Shown: piece by piece, positions 23,269 through 36,600 of the stretch
How the letters are laid out: each line of letters starts with the position of its first letter
How positions within the stretch are numbered: position 1 is the stretch's first letter
DNA from: Cardinalis cardinalis
Taxonomy: Eukaryota > Chordata > Aves > Passeriformes > Cardinalidae
Direction: 5' to 3'
DNA length: 64,000 nucleotides
Assembly (NCBI GenBank): GCA_014549065.1
Contig: JACDOX010000087.1
Location: forward strand, 1,902,931 to 1,966,930
The notes under the pieces: model-generated
The model's input: only the letters and a program-made list of their open reading frames with translations
The model's database searches: none
What the model was told of the DNA's origin: nothing
Made by a program: the position numbers and the translations under genes

Positions 23269-23496
23269 ACCAAGGGAATGGGACAGTCACACACACAAAT
23301 CCCTCCTGCTGCCCTTTCTGGGTTGAGGGAACAACTTGTACACGTTAGGGCCAGAACACACTTGGAGCCAAGTTTGCAAGTGTGTACCAAAGGAATGGGA
23401 TATTCACACACACAAATCCCTCCTGCTGTTTGTTGGGTTAAGACAACAACTTCTACACATTAGGGCCAGAACACACTTGGAGCCAAGTTTCAGTTA
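23267..23496. repeat. 116-117-bp tandem duplication, two copies
   Basis: Copy 1 at about 23267-23383 and copy 2 at about 23384-23496. Both contain cacacacacaaatccctcct and ttagggccagaacacacttg. They differ by a handful of substitutions and a short indel. Directly adjoins the CpG-dense patch. Confidence 0.9.
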
Positions 23497-25312
23497 CCTC
23501 CAACATTTGGAATGACATTAAAGAAGGCTTCTNCCTACAGCAGAAGATCCATGAGCATCTCACCCCGTCCCTGTTCCACTGAAAAAATAGTTCTGTTCTG
23601 AACAGGNAAATTTTATCTCATCACAGCTGAATAAAGCCCTTTTTTTGTTGTCGTTGTTTATTTCCTTTTTNACTCTTTCTGAGGGGAAGGGAATTCTTCA
23701 CTTTGCAATTGTTTTGAGAACTAATTCCTAAAAAAGCCATAGTGCTCTGAAGTTCAATGAAAGAGTTATTACAAAGCATGTATTTTAACCACATAAACTG
23801 ATATGAATGAATAACACACAGAAATGCTTAGTAAAGCATCTTTTCATTCTAGATGTATATTTGTTGCTGTTAGAATCCTGACAAAGGGCTCCTAATTTAA
23901 TTACCATCCAGTTACTCACAACTTTCCAGATGTTTCCCTTTGGAATCTTTCCTTANTTATTCTCCATCCAAGAAAAAAATAAAAGGGTCATTTTAAATAT
24001 CAAGAAAACACATCCCTGGTGATTGTGAGAGAAAACTAGAAAGTCTTATTACAGAAAAAAATCTTGCCCTCACAGAGAAATTGCTGAATTTTGATTACTT
24101 GATCTGTTACATGCTTTATATAAGATAGGGTGTCTGTTACTATACTCTAAGAGTCCCGGACATGGAAATATGAGGTTGGTTACACCAGGAATTCTGCAGC
24201 CTTAATTTTGGCTGTTTTCTTAATCCTCTGGACATGTAATTCTTCAGCTAGATACAATTCCAAATACATTTCTTGAAGGAACATAAAAAAAGCTACCCCT
24301 CATCTTGCGCAACACATTTCAGTTACCAGGTCTTTAATCTTCTGACTTTCAAGAATATGTGCATTTCCAATAACTTCAGACTAATTTCTCTTAGGAGTAT
24401 AAAACCATAAAAACAAAAAAAANNNCCCACTTGATAAGAATCCCATTATCTTGATGGCATTTCAAAGTCAAAATGGTAGATATCTCATTATTTGACCTCC
24501 CTCATCNAAAATGACACTTTTGAATGAAAATACTCAAACAATAGATCTCTGAGAAGATTCAGCTGTGGTGCATCTCCATTCCTGGGTCCATGTGATATTT
24601 CCAGCCTGCTGCCACATTTGGAGTTTTTGGCAGCTGACTCCATCTGCTCCTGGAGAGAAGCCAAACCTGTCCCATATTGCTTTCAACCTTCCCTTTCTTT
24701 TTGGCAGAAAGCAAAAATAAATAATCCCAGGAATATGGAACGGGATGGGATTATGAACAGCCAGGAATTAAAAAAAAAACAAACCAAACCACCATGTCTG
24801 CCATTTCTGATCACTTCAGAGGAAGAAATAGAACTACAGAAAAAGCAGGCTTCTCACAGAATACACACTCTGATAATATCTCCTTACCCAAATTCAAGAC
24901 AAATGAAGTCTGTGCACTAAAATGGAGGATCCATGGTAAAAGCATTCTAATATCAAAATGTAAATACACCATGAAGTAGCAAGGTCACCCCAGCAGCAGT
25001 GGCAGGGGTTAATCCATGCATCCTGGTGTGTGGTGACAGAACAGTGACAGAATACTGTGTGCTTGGCTTCCAGCTCTTCCTGGCTGGGAGCTGACCCAAG
25101 ACAGCCACAGAAGCCACCCCTCTTTGAGCCAGATTTGCATGAAGGCTCAGCTCCAGTTCTGATCACAGGAAATTCTTGTGGGAAGGATCAGAGACTCAAC
25201 AGGACAAAACCAGGAGTATGTTCAAATGTTTGGAAGAATGACTGATAAATGTAGTTCCTTTACTGCCAGCCAGGAGCNGGATTTCAATGTAACACTATGC
25301 TGAGAACCATGG

Positions 25313-25480
25313 ACTCACAGAGTGGCTTGAGCAGAAATATCCTGAGTTGGAAGGGACTCATGAGGAATACTGAGTCCAGCTCCAGGCCCTGCACAGGAGC
25401 ACCTAAACAATGACACCACGTGCTCAGGAGCATTGTCCAAACAGTTCATGAACTCCAGCANGCTTGTGGCCATGACCACC
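25313..25480 (-). mobile_element. CR1 LINE fragment, diverged
   Basis: Reverse-orientation CR1 text: tgagttggaagggactcatg, gtccagctccaggccctgca, cattgtccaaacagttcatg. Its far end is uncertain. Confidence 0.75.
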
Positions 25481-27129
25481 AGGAGCTTTCAGCTCCTCTG
25501 TTTAAGGTGCTACTGCACCCTGCTCCATCCCAGTGTGAGCACACCTGGCTTCTTTGCTGCCAGGTGTGCTCACAGGCATGTTCCAAAATGACACTCCAGC
25601 AGCACAGACACACAAAAACCATGCAGATCCCACAGCCTCATGTTGCTCTGTACACACATGTACAGCATGGAGTGCAGGATCAGGGGGCATGGCCAGGCAC
25701 GTGTTCCATTTACACACCACCAGCCCTTTTGATCCTATATCCTGCTGTTCTTCCCACATTTGTTCCCCCCTAAGTCTGCCCCTTCGCCTGTCTGCACCTC
25801 CTCACCTTAACATCCCATAACAAGACTCACACAGTTCTGAAATACTCTTGCCCTGCATCCCACACNGTGTCCCTCACCCCTCTGCGTGCTTCCCCCAAAC
25901 CAGAAGGTGCCCTAGTGCTGACTGCTCTTGATGGGCTTCACACCTGGCCAGGAGGGCTGAGGCTCTGCAGGGACAGGCCTGGGCAGGTGACCCTTCTCAG
26001 AGTCCTGAACTTGCCTTCCTGCCTGTTGTTGTTCCAGTGTTCCTCTGGGCTTGTGCAGATGGGGCTGGTGGCTCCTGGGACAGGGCATTATTTGGGGTGC
26101 CTCATCTGCCATGCCCCATGCTCCTGTGCAGGTGAGCAGGGCAGCTTTTATCACACAACCTAACATTCTCTCCATAGCATCTCAGACTCTTTTTAAGTTG
26201 CTCAGAAAAAAAAAGATACTTTAATAAAAATACTTAGCATATCTTCTAGGCAAAACCATTAAGNGTCAAGAAAGACCATATATAAGAACCCAGAGGATTA
26301 GTGTTTATTAACTAATGAAATAATTGGAGAACCCACAAAAATAATGTACTTAAGTGTGTGACTAGCAAACTAAAGTGGAATTCTCTTTAAATGGGAAGAA
26401 CAGAAAGAAGAAATACAGGTCAGAAAGCAGGAGGGCAGCATACCTGAACTTTCCTTTTAGAGAAGGGAGTTAAGAACTGGAAATGATGGAGAAGGGCAGT
26501 AGAAGTCAGTGTGCTTCTGCTCCTGGNCCACATTACAAAACACACATGCACATTCTCAAAATAAAACATTTTAGGAAATCCCTCTTCTTTATATACAAGA
26601 CACTGCNCTCAAACCACTATGCTTGCTAGCACAATATGTTGTATGATTTTCCTAACCTCCAGAAAATTCATTGTGAGACCACAGAAGATTACTTTCCCAC
26701 CCTAAAATTAAAGGTGTTCTGCCACAACCAATCTGAGCAATTATAATGACTTTGACTGTTTCCATCTGCTCACCACTGAATAGCTGAAACCATCTGATGA
26801 GTGCTCTGCAACNGATGCAGTAACTTAATGCTCTGGTATTTTCTTCAGCTTTTAAAAGAAGAATCTTCTGCAATGTGAAATGAGGTATTTTCAGGTCTGA
26901 CATGCTTGCCTAGATTATCTCCTCTGAGTGAGATATGATGTAAGAGAACATACTTCATGCATAAAGGGCACCTGCTCTCTATGACTGCTTTCANGGGGAC
27001 TTTCAGCAGCTATGCCATCTCTAGATGAGACACTAAAAACCATGAGGAAAAACATCACAGCATAAATCCAACCAAGACCTGATTACTGGGAAATACAGCC
27101 ACGATACAGAACTCCAGTGCAACCTACTA

Positions 27130-27260
27130 ACAACTTAGGGCAGGGACACCTTCAGCTCTCCCAGGCTGCCCAGTCCAGCCTGGCTTTGAACATTTGCTGG
27201 GATGGGACAGGCACAGCTTGTGTGGGCAGCTCTGTTAGCTGCCTGTGTTCACTCAGCACG
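27130..27260 (-). mobile_element. CR1 LINE fragment abutting the exon 4 donor
   Basis: Old CR1 in reverse orientation: gggcagggacaccttcagct, gggatgggacaggcacagct. It ends within a few bases of the GTGCGTG donor of exon 4, so insertion or decay reached the edge of the splice site. Confidence 0.7.
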
Positions 27261-27263
27261 CAC

Positions 27264-27383
27264 CTGGAGGGGTGTAAGTCTCTACTGAAGAGTGCACCAG
27301 GACAGAGCGTCTCTTCGAGGGCATGGGCATCTTNCTCTCTTTATATTTTGCAAGTGCTGCTTGTACTGCTTCAGTGTGGACAT
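27264..27383 (-). CDS. DIP2A: DIP2A exon 4 (120 bp)
   Basis: Acceptor tctag and donor GTGCGTG. It encodes VHTEAVQAALAKYKERK followed by MPMPSKRRSVLVHSSVETY, ending TPP. This is the conserved end of the N-terminal domain, with a basic PSKRRS patch. One N (27334) lies at a third codon position (AGN, Arg or Ser; Arg expected). An old CR1 fragment lies within a few bases of the donor on the intron side. Confidence 0.94.
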
Positions 27384-28236
27384 CTAGATAGAGAACAAAC
27401 AAACAGAAATGTTAGAATTTCAGTTAATCAGGAGGACTGAATCAACACCACTGCCTCCAGCTCCAATCCAGTGCAGAAGCAATGGTTTCCAAAGCTAAGG
27501 GAGAATANTAGCAGGGGCAAGTTGATGTATTTTCCTCATAAAATCAGCCTGAAAATGCTCTCTGAGTAGCATTTTGAAAACCCCCCTGAAATAAACATTG
27601 CANTTATAGAGTAACTCAGTATCTTAGTTTTGAACTATCAGTTATTTTCATTTGAGAGGGAAATTTCAATGCAGATTCTATACATTTGCACGAGCATTTG
27701 ACTCTTCATCCTCCAAACCCAGAAAGGGAAAAGAAGTGCAAGTACATGCATACTTGAAGTTCTCATAAAACAATGCAAGTAATAAAAAACAGAAAGAAAA
27801 GACTAATGGACTTAACAATTTTAGAGCCATTTTCCAACTCTAACAAAATTCCATGATTCCATATGAAGAAGGGAAAAGACACACAGAGCTTTCACTTTCC
27901 TGAAAGCAAAAATCATCCTAAGGGGCTCAAGGGCAGCATTTTAACTTTTCTCATTTTTAAGCCAAAACTGAGATTAAAGAAGAATTCAGTATTCAATCAA
28001 GACCTGGCTGCAGATAAAATTTAATGTATTCCAGTGATTTTTCAGCAGCTCCTTCTTTTTGACATCTACATTCCAATGGTGTAAAAAGCTAAAACTTNTG
28101 CAGGAAGGAAATTCATGAGAAGTGAACAGATGTTGAGGAGGAATAAGGCAGACCAAAAATATACTTTGACTTACCACTAAGACTCAAACTCATGAAAAGC
28201 ACAATACAACATGTACACACTTAAACACAGTTATAC

Positions 28237-28530
28237 TGGTTGTGGTTTAGGAATGGCATTCTCCAATCTAGTATTCCCTCTAAAAACACTTCAAGACAGG
28301 CACTGCTCACTCTCTGTCCCCCCTCCCTGCTCTCAGTGGTAGGATGGAGAGGAGAATTACTTGGAGGCACAAAAGGCAAAGACCATGGGTTGAGGTAAGA
28401 ACAATTTACTGAANACAGCAATGAGGTATGAAAATGAACAGTAAAAGCAAGACCAATGACAGAGGGTACAAGGAAAGAATTGCTACTGCTGAGTGTGGCA
28501 NCCCCTGTCAATAGACAGAGCCCAACACAG
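28237..28530 (-). mobile_element. ERV LTR 3' part, reverse orientation
   Basis: On the minus strand it contains cctcaacccatggtctttgc and ends with ctaaaccacaaccag. These match the closing part of an LTR family I know from songbirds (from memory). Upstream limit unclear. Confidence 0.55.
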
Positions 28531-31261
28531 GACAGAGCCCAGGAGTGAGTATATGATTCTTCATCAGGCTGACCACATTTCTCCTACATGCAAACTGCTG
28601 CAGGTTTTCAGAATTTAACTATTCAACTGGAAAGAAAACACATATTCTTTCACTAAGTGTCCATCTATTCTTTTGCCAAGATGCCAATACATAACAGGTA
28701 GGCAAATTGGAAGGTATGAAGCTATTTGTAGGTATGTAAATGTGTATGACAGACATACACTTACACAACTTGCATATAATACACAATGCAACATAATTGT
28801 ACACGTAATTTTGTACATATGTTGTACATATACAATGTAACTCTATCCCTGTACCTACAGGGATTNAACTTGGTGATGACTACAGTATCAGTATTTTACA
28901 GTAGCTTCTTTTTTTAATTTAAAAAGTACCATTTCTGTACTAGCCCTGAACCTGAATCCATTTCTTTGGTCATGCCCAGCACAAGGCCATTCCTAAGGAA
29001 CATGTCCTTCAGTCTGGCCAAATGGATTCTACAAAATCACAAGAATCACAAGAACAAATGGTCCCAGACACCAACCAGGTCCCCAAAGCAATAACATCAC
29101 TTTTCAGTCTGCAGCTCCCTGCAGATAATCTGTTCAGAGCAGCATTTAAAATATGTATACATGCAAATATACTATCCCAGCTGTGTGTTCCTACAAGACT
29201 CAGGAATGTACTAAGTAGATGCTTATCTCAAAGGAGAACTTTCTGTGCAACCAGCATGGGAGGTTCAAACATGATGTTGTTATGAGAGAAAAACATTAAG
29301 AAGGAAAAAGAAAAAAAAAAACCTCAGTAAAACCTCTACTCTTTAATACAGTAATTTTTTTTTTGTCCTGGTCCCCTTGTCAGATTTTTGCTCCTGTCCT
29401 TCATGACTTAACAATAGATGTTTTATAAATTAAAATTCCCCATTGCTTATGTCTGCCTGTCTCCTTCTCCATTTCTACATCTAGGCTTTTTGTCAAGTCT
29501 TGGTTTCTCCTGATCCTTAGTTTTAGCTATAATTGTCCANTAATGAGGATTATTCCCATAGATATCCAGAAGAAAACCTTTTATGTCCCCAAATTTCAGA
29601 AAGTTTAAGCAGGATTCAACATCAAAGTTGTTTTTGCAGCCTTAAAAGTAGGGGGGAAGTGTCCATTCTNCAAGATACATTTCCATGGCAGAACTTCCAG
29701 CCAAAACCAAGCTGGGATATTTCTAGAAAGAGACAGTAACTGTGAGATGCACTCACTTCCACCATGCCTACATCTACATACAATTTAAAAGACATTTTTG
29801 TTACATTAACATCTCATAAAAAGCAGGGAAACATAAATTGTTCTCCAGAAAAGGTCTTCCAAAGAGCAAAATAACACACAATATCTGTAGTCTGCATATA
29901 AATNTATGAAGCCATTAAATAATGTGGCAGATTAAAAATGAAAGCNTTCTTAGACAGTTGTGCATTTTGGGAATGGAAAGGCCTCGTTGGAGGCAAGGGT
30001 GTGCTGGGGCTTTTTAACAAAGCAGAGCAGGGCAGGTCATAACATCACACAGATTTGTGAGAACAAGCATGGGAACTACTTCTTATTCCATTTCCAGAGG
30101 GCAAAATCACTACCAGCTCATCCTCTAGTCCTAATCCCCACCCCAAAACCTGGAACAGACTAGATTAACTGATAAAAATGCAACCAGGAGACCGTCAGGA
30201 TGAATTTTTATTCTGTTCCATGTTTTATTTTTACAGCNCCAATTTAACTCATCATTCCCTCTATACTCATTAAAATCTATTCCTGGCTTGAAATCTTTCC
30301 TATAATATCTTGTCCTTGGACATCAGCTGAGTAGGAACATCCTCTCTCATCNAAATCAATGAAGTAATTGCTTTCACTTCCCTGGAACACTTTGTTCCTA
30401 TTCCACTTTTGCTTTAAGAGCTTTTCTACATGATGAAACACATTTCAATAAAAGAAGTAAAAGGAATGAAATTATTTTAAAGAAGCAGAACACTTAGGGT
30501 AAAAAAATTAATTAATTAGTATAAATTAAATTTTAACTGGATATTGGAATNGCAAAAAGAAGCTCTCTACCGCTGTCACTTAAATTCTTCAAAATTTACT
30601 GTGAAAGTGATTCACCATGTAAGAACTGTGGAGTTCAGCTTTCTTCAGGGAATTAATCACTCATAATCAGACCAAATGTGTCACATTTTTGAGAACAGGG
30701 ATCNCAAATGCTCAGCAGTGATCACTAGAAGTGATGAACAGCAAGCCCAGCATTTCATTAACACAAAGAACATATGTANCAAAGTGAGGGAAAAAACTCA
30801 TATGCTGCCATCCAAAAAGCAGAAGAAAAAGTCTTGGANAAGTATTTCTAAGCTTCTGCACTTAATATTAAGTTGCAAGCAACCATCAACAATTAATAAC
30901 TTATTATAAACATTTTCTCCNTCTGCTGTAGTAAATCACATAATCTTCTCTCCAGTTCTTTGTATCTATTCTCATTTTCTTTATTTACACATGTCCTTAA
31001 AAAGGATTAGGGAGGAAAACTAAAATAGTTTGTGGACTAAAATCACCTACACTCTTACAGCTCCTAAACAGTTCAGCTATTAGAATAGCATTTTTCTTTC
31101 CTATTTGTAGCCTCTGCTCACTTGTAGCCTCTGATTCTACAGGCACAGAAGGAAGAATTTCTACAGTTGGCTGAAGAAAAAAATTACATTTATAGCCTGA
31201 CCAGTGTCCCTGCTACTCATGGATTTCAAAATATCAACAGGCAAAGCAATAAGCACTATGT

Positions 31262-31340
31262 AGGTGGGAGAGGACCTGGAAAAAGGTAAAATCCATGGGT
31301 TGAGATATGAACAATAATATCTGAAGTAAATGAAAATATA
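31262..31340 (-). mobile_element. ERV LTR fragment, same family as 28237-28530
   Basis: Shares the ccatgggttgag core and flanking gggagagga/ggatggagagga and gaacaat.../ctgaa text with the piece at 28350-28430, in the same orientation. Followed by AT-rich taa/tga repeats to about 31400. Confidence 0.5.
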
Positions 31341-33556
31341 NTAATAATGATGATCATAATAAAAATAGTAATGATAGGCTTAGAACAAGAATAATAAAAT
31401 ATGAGCATTATTCTCATTGTAAATCCAAACACAGTACTGTACCAACTATTAAGAAGAAAATTAACACTATTCCAGCTGAAGCCTGGACAGCAGGCTTGTA
31501 TTTATCAATAATATTCACTGCTGGAATTTTTTTTATATTTGTTGTTTGAAGATAAGTTATCTGGGGATGATAAAAAACATATAGTTGATGTAAACCCACA
31601 ATTCTTCTGTGAAACTATTTTAAAAAGTGCTTACAGGGAGTAAATGACAGATTAATTGTATAAAAAGACAAAATTGTTTCACTTCCTTGCTTATTTTAAG
31701 TAATTTATGTTGACGGTTGTAAAGTACCTATAATTGCTCCAGAAAGGGATCCTGTTCTAGGAAAAGCTGCATTCTCCCCTCATCAACTACTCTTGAAAAA
31801 GACATAGGAGAACTGATGAGGTCTGAAGCAAGGAAAACAANAACTAAAGACTGGGAGAAAAGAAAGAAGAAGGAACAACACACTCTCCCNTCTCCATAGC
31901 AGTCTAAAGTAAGGTGTGAGATTGAGGGAAGGAGGCTGAAGCTGGTTATCCCTCACAACAGCCAATGTGTGTCAGCACATAGGGAAGTCAAAAAAGGCAC
32001 CAATAGCTCTTTGCTGAAATAAAGATGCCAACATTAATGCAGTAAATCTGAAGAATATAACTNCAGTGGAAAAAGGAGAATAGATATTGGCATCCAAAAG
32101 CTGTGTCTACAATTNCTTGCACAGACCTAAATAAGTTTAACTCAAACCAAGTAAAAAAACCCTGTCACTATTTGGTTTTGATACCATCTGAGCACATTAA
32201 GNCTTGTAATATATCACTAATGAGAGAAAGAAATCCAATTATGTGTGCTGTAACTAAGAACTTAAGAAATTTCCAAGGAAAGAACTTGTTCTAGGCAGAA
32301 ATATTTAATAAAAAATTAGTCTGGGGAGCTGTGATAGGAAACCACAGAAGGACATGGCAGTCCCCACTAAGGACTACCTGCTGTAGTTGTCCTCTTCTTG
32401 CAGATTTTTATTTCTGTTCGTTTAACAATGGCACATCTTACTCTATTATCTATATTNTACTTTTCTATAGCAAATTTCTATAATTTAATAATGAAAAAAA
32501 ATTTTAAACATGTCATTTAGCTAATTACAACACTATGCAATATTCCCTGGCATTCAGAAGTTTCTTCTCTACATAGCTGAATACAGGCATCTTTTCCAGG
32601 AGTCTGTATATACACCCACAGAATATTTAAGAAGTCTCATTCATCATTCAGTTAGCCCTAAGGAATGTACAAGGCACATCTGCTCCCACTCTGGAGCAAG
32701 GTTTTNCATATCAGCAGGGCAAATAGGATGCAATAAAACTCTGCCCAAGCAGTGGCAAGACAAGGTGACCCAAGAGCAGCCACCTATTAAGGATGTGTAG
32801 TGCCTGCCATCACTTGCACTTCTCATCCTCAAACCCAGCATGTGGAATTACCCTGCACAACAAACAGAAAAATATCCAGCTAGAAGTCCAAATGTATTTA
32901 GGAGAGAAAAGCTTTCAAACACCTGNTTTTCCTCACTATTGTGAGGAAATTTCACAGGGAAATGGTGCACATTCAACCACCTGAAAAGTAACAATGGGAA
33001 CAGGATGCAACGAGGATATCAGTATTTTCACACAATTTTCCAAAACAGGTTTGTCACTGTGGTGTCCATTTACAATGAAGTAGAATATCCATTGTGATAT
33101 TTCCCTTTTTTGTGCACTTGCTTTGAACCAGGAAATATTAGAAAGAANGCTACAACAAATATATAACCTTGCTTTAACAAAATAGCCCAAACNAGCAAGC
33201 AAAAAATCCTCCAAATTCACACACTCTAGCCTCCAAAATTTTAAAGTAACTGTTATACACACTGGAAACCCAATTTTGTTTTCTTAGTAAATATGAAAAA
33301 CCTGTTGAGCATGGTAAAAGTCACAAGAAACACATCAGAAGACAGGCCTACAGTCTCTTTCCCTTCTTGCANTTCCAGCAGGCTGAATTCAAACAAAACC
33401 ACTCTTGCAACAAAACAAAAAGATACTTGAAAAACATTCATTATCTCTTCCCTTGTTCCAAAGCACTACACCTTCCTGTGTGGTTGCAGGTACCATTTTA
33501 CAGGTGTGTTTTCCTCTGAGGACATGTGATGCCTCAGCTGCATCTGTGTCCCTTAC

Positions 33557-33676
33557 CGGATCGGAAGCGCTCGTCCCTCGAGTTGGTGGATCGGGATTTC
33601 TGCTGTTTTGATACCCCAGCAGTGGCTTGGGAAGAGCCTGGGACTCTGTTCTCTGCTTGCAGGGATGGATCCACAC
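33557..33676 (-). CDS. DIP2A: DIP2A exon 3 (120 bp), linker after the DMAP1-binding core
   Basis: Acceptor tttcag and donor GTAAGG. It encodes VDPSLQAENRVPG followed by a Ser/Thr/Gln-rich stretch and ends SRDERFRS. The phase is 2 bases in and 1 base out, matching both neighbours. The middle is less conserved than the ends, as is usual for this low-complexity linker. Likely disordered (inference from composition). Confidence 0.92.
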
Positions 33677-36600
33677 CTGAAACACAGTTTGTTTTAGTAC
33701 AAACTCAGCTTTGCAAACGTAATATCTGATCCCCACATCTACATTGTTTCACTACAACTGGTGCAAGACAGTACCTTTAAAAAGGGCTCATCTTCTCCCT
33801 GCATTTTAATCCAATACATACCCATTTAAGAGAGCAATACTCAGAAGAGTCACATTTTACAAAAATGCTGCAATTCTCTCGTAAGACCTTTGCAGATATT
33901 AATGCAGAATTACTGTCAGCTTCAGCTGTGTAAAAGCTCCTGCTGTCATCTAGGTCTGGGTGCTTCATGTGCTCCTGAAACCATGACAGACCTTCCCAGC
34001 CCCACANAAGGTAACAAAACCAAGAGGAACTGAACCATTCTCTAGTTGTTTGCTCTGCACCTTATTAAAATGGGGCTCTANATAAGCCAGAGCAGTTGCT
34101 TATGTTTAGGCTGGCTAATATTCAGGAAGATGAATCTGAATTCTACATTGTAGCACAACAGAAATAAAAAATCAAAGGGGTGGACAGTAGCCATTAAATA
34201 TCCATTATCCCTTCCCCATCCCCAAAATGAGGAGACTCCCTGCTGGCTCTTGATCNATTAAGGACTATATAAATTTGGACTAGGAACTTCCATTTGCAGT
34301 TTTATTATACATCCACACTTCAAAATGAATGTAAAAATTCCAATGCAGCTGGAAGGTTTTTTTGCACAATCCTAACATAAATATAGATTAGTGCTGTGTT
34401 TTACAACAAACTTACATGGCTGCATCAAGGTCACTGTATTTAGTCAGTCCTTGTACCACACAGGGCTGGTAATATATCTTTAATTTCACTCCTTCCTTCC
34501 CTTGAAGAGCTTCTGCTTTCCTACCTGCCCCCAAGTTGTTTGAAAACAACACACTTTGGAAACAAAGTATTTGAACACGACATTTTCAAAATGCAAATAT
34601 TTACCAAAAGCAGCTCTCACTGAACTAAGGCATCATCCCAGAGGAATCTGGGTCAGTTCCTTTGCAAGGAAAGATCTCACTCTAAAAAGNAAGAAAAGGC
34701 TCACTTCTCTCTCATGGGGTTTCTGTTCCCTTTGCTACAAAGTGAGTATCAGGAAAGAAATTGGCAACTACTAACAAACCTAGGAATTATAAGACATTTT
34801 TATGAAGGCTTTTCAGTGAGATATATAGTCTTTACATTAGGAGTGTAATTGGATTAAATACCCCATTTCTACCTCAATTGATGAAAAAGAGCTTTCAAGT
34901 ACTNTATTTAAATGTAATATGCTCAGGGAAAGTGTTTTATCATCTTCATGACAAGGTAAATTACTATATACCAGCTTTCTTGGGTATCTGTTAAGACCTT
35001 TGGATGAATGCACTCCATAATCCCTTTCCCAACCCCTTTGCAGCTAACAGTAAGCACCTCTGGATGTAGAAGAGGCAACCTTGAGCTAGATATGAGTTCA
35101 GGGTGTGGGAAAAATGAGCCTAAATAATAGAAAAACAAAGGAACATTTATTAATTTACACAGATCTAAATTTTAAGAAACTAGTGTGACTCCAGAGATAT
35201 GCTTCTTTCTTTCACAGTTTGTAATAATGAACAAACATATTCTCAGCTAATTTTTCCTGTTTTCCAAAAATAAAGTTTTTTAACAGAAGACAGAATATCT
35301 AACATCAATTGCATTCCCCAATGGGAGACAGCCCAGCAAAGAAACCAGTGTCCTCAGTGGAGCAGAACAGAATGTGTATTTACCAATATACAGACCTAAC
35401 ACTCCTTGACACAACCAGAATTCTGTTTGTAAGAGAAAAANAAATGTAGTCTGCCAACTGAATTGATTCAACAGATCTGGTAAGTGGTGAAAACACTGCA
35501 GAATTCTATTCCACATTTCACCTGAACACAAGTTTTCCATAACTACAGGTCAACAGTNCAAGGGGATTGGTTGATCTGGAAACAATAAACAACAACTTCA
35601 GATTTTGTTAGAAAGATTGAGGGAAGTCATCTCCTTTAAGCCTGAGCCAAGCAAACAGCCAAGGCAAAGGGAGAACTATGATGGTACAAAAGGGAACAGG
35701 CAGCAGGGCTGAAAGCCTCCCTCAACTAAGACTACTTAAGAAATTCTCAGAAAACATCATATCTACATCATTTTTGTGTCATTTTGTCAAAAAAGAGACC
35801 TTGGGTGAAAAAGATAGCAAAAGAAAACCAGAACTTTTTTTTTTGGTGTGCCATTTCTTTTCCTCCAGGAGGGTTCTTAGCTGTAAGCAGAAAAAAAGAT
35901 TCATGTTCCTCCCAATTCCTTACTCTTCCCATTTGCAGTCTTGTGGTAACTACAGAGCNTTGAAATCAGGACTTGTAAGAGCCCCTTTTCCACTCTGTGA
36001 TCCCCTGTAGGAAGAGAACAATCTGGAAAATGAGCTGACTAGCAAAACCCATCAGGAGATGAAAACCTNCATGCAGGATGTCCTGAGTCATGTGCAACCC
36101 AAGCACTGCTGTTTGGCCACACCAATCCTGGGGGCAGGAGGAGCAGGGAAGAAGTGACCACACATAACAGCAGGAGTCCATGACCAACTCCAGCTCCAGA
36201 GCACTCTCCTCCTCTCAAGACCAAAATCAGATTTTTGTGAATCAGAGTTGTTGTGATGAAATATGCACCAGTGAATCTCAGAAGTTTCTTGTAAATTAGG
36301 ATGAGGCATGAAATCCTTGGCACTGTTAGAAACTACAACTCTGTTTCTTTGGATTAAGTTTCCCTTCTTGCTTTCTCAAAGTAGGTTTCATATCACAGTG
36401 CAAAAATTGCAACAATGAATCTGAAAAATGTCACTTTTTGGTAGAAATAGTAAGACAGTGAATCTGACTCTNAGGCTATGAAACTATGTGCCAGTAAAAT
36501 GCTGTTCCACAAGCCTGGTGAGCTTTTTAATTTATTCTCCTACTATGCAAATCACTACCTTAGCCTTCAGCAAAAGCAGATGGGTAATTAGGCCAAGTCT

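Larger units (their letters stand above)
23148..27263. other. DIP2A intron 4 (4.1 kb)
   Basis: Contains a CpG-dense patch, a 116-117-bp tandem repeat, two CR1 fragments and an unassigned GC-richer block at about 25480-26170. A run of three Ns is at 24423-24425. Confidence 0.6.
27384..33556. other. DIP2A intron 3 (6.2 kb) with LTR fragments
   Basis: Two related LTR pieces (28237 and 31262) are recognised. The rest is AT-rich with no gene. Short TA/TGTA-rich text occurs near 28720-28830. Confidence 0.55.

Noticed and set aside
25420..26170. Cluster of overlapping open frames on both strands
   Set aside because: A GC-richer block beginning in a CR1 fragment. The lack of stops follows from base composition, and no conserved protein text is seen.
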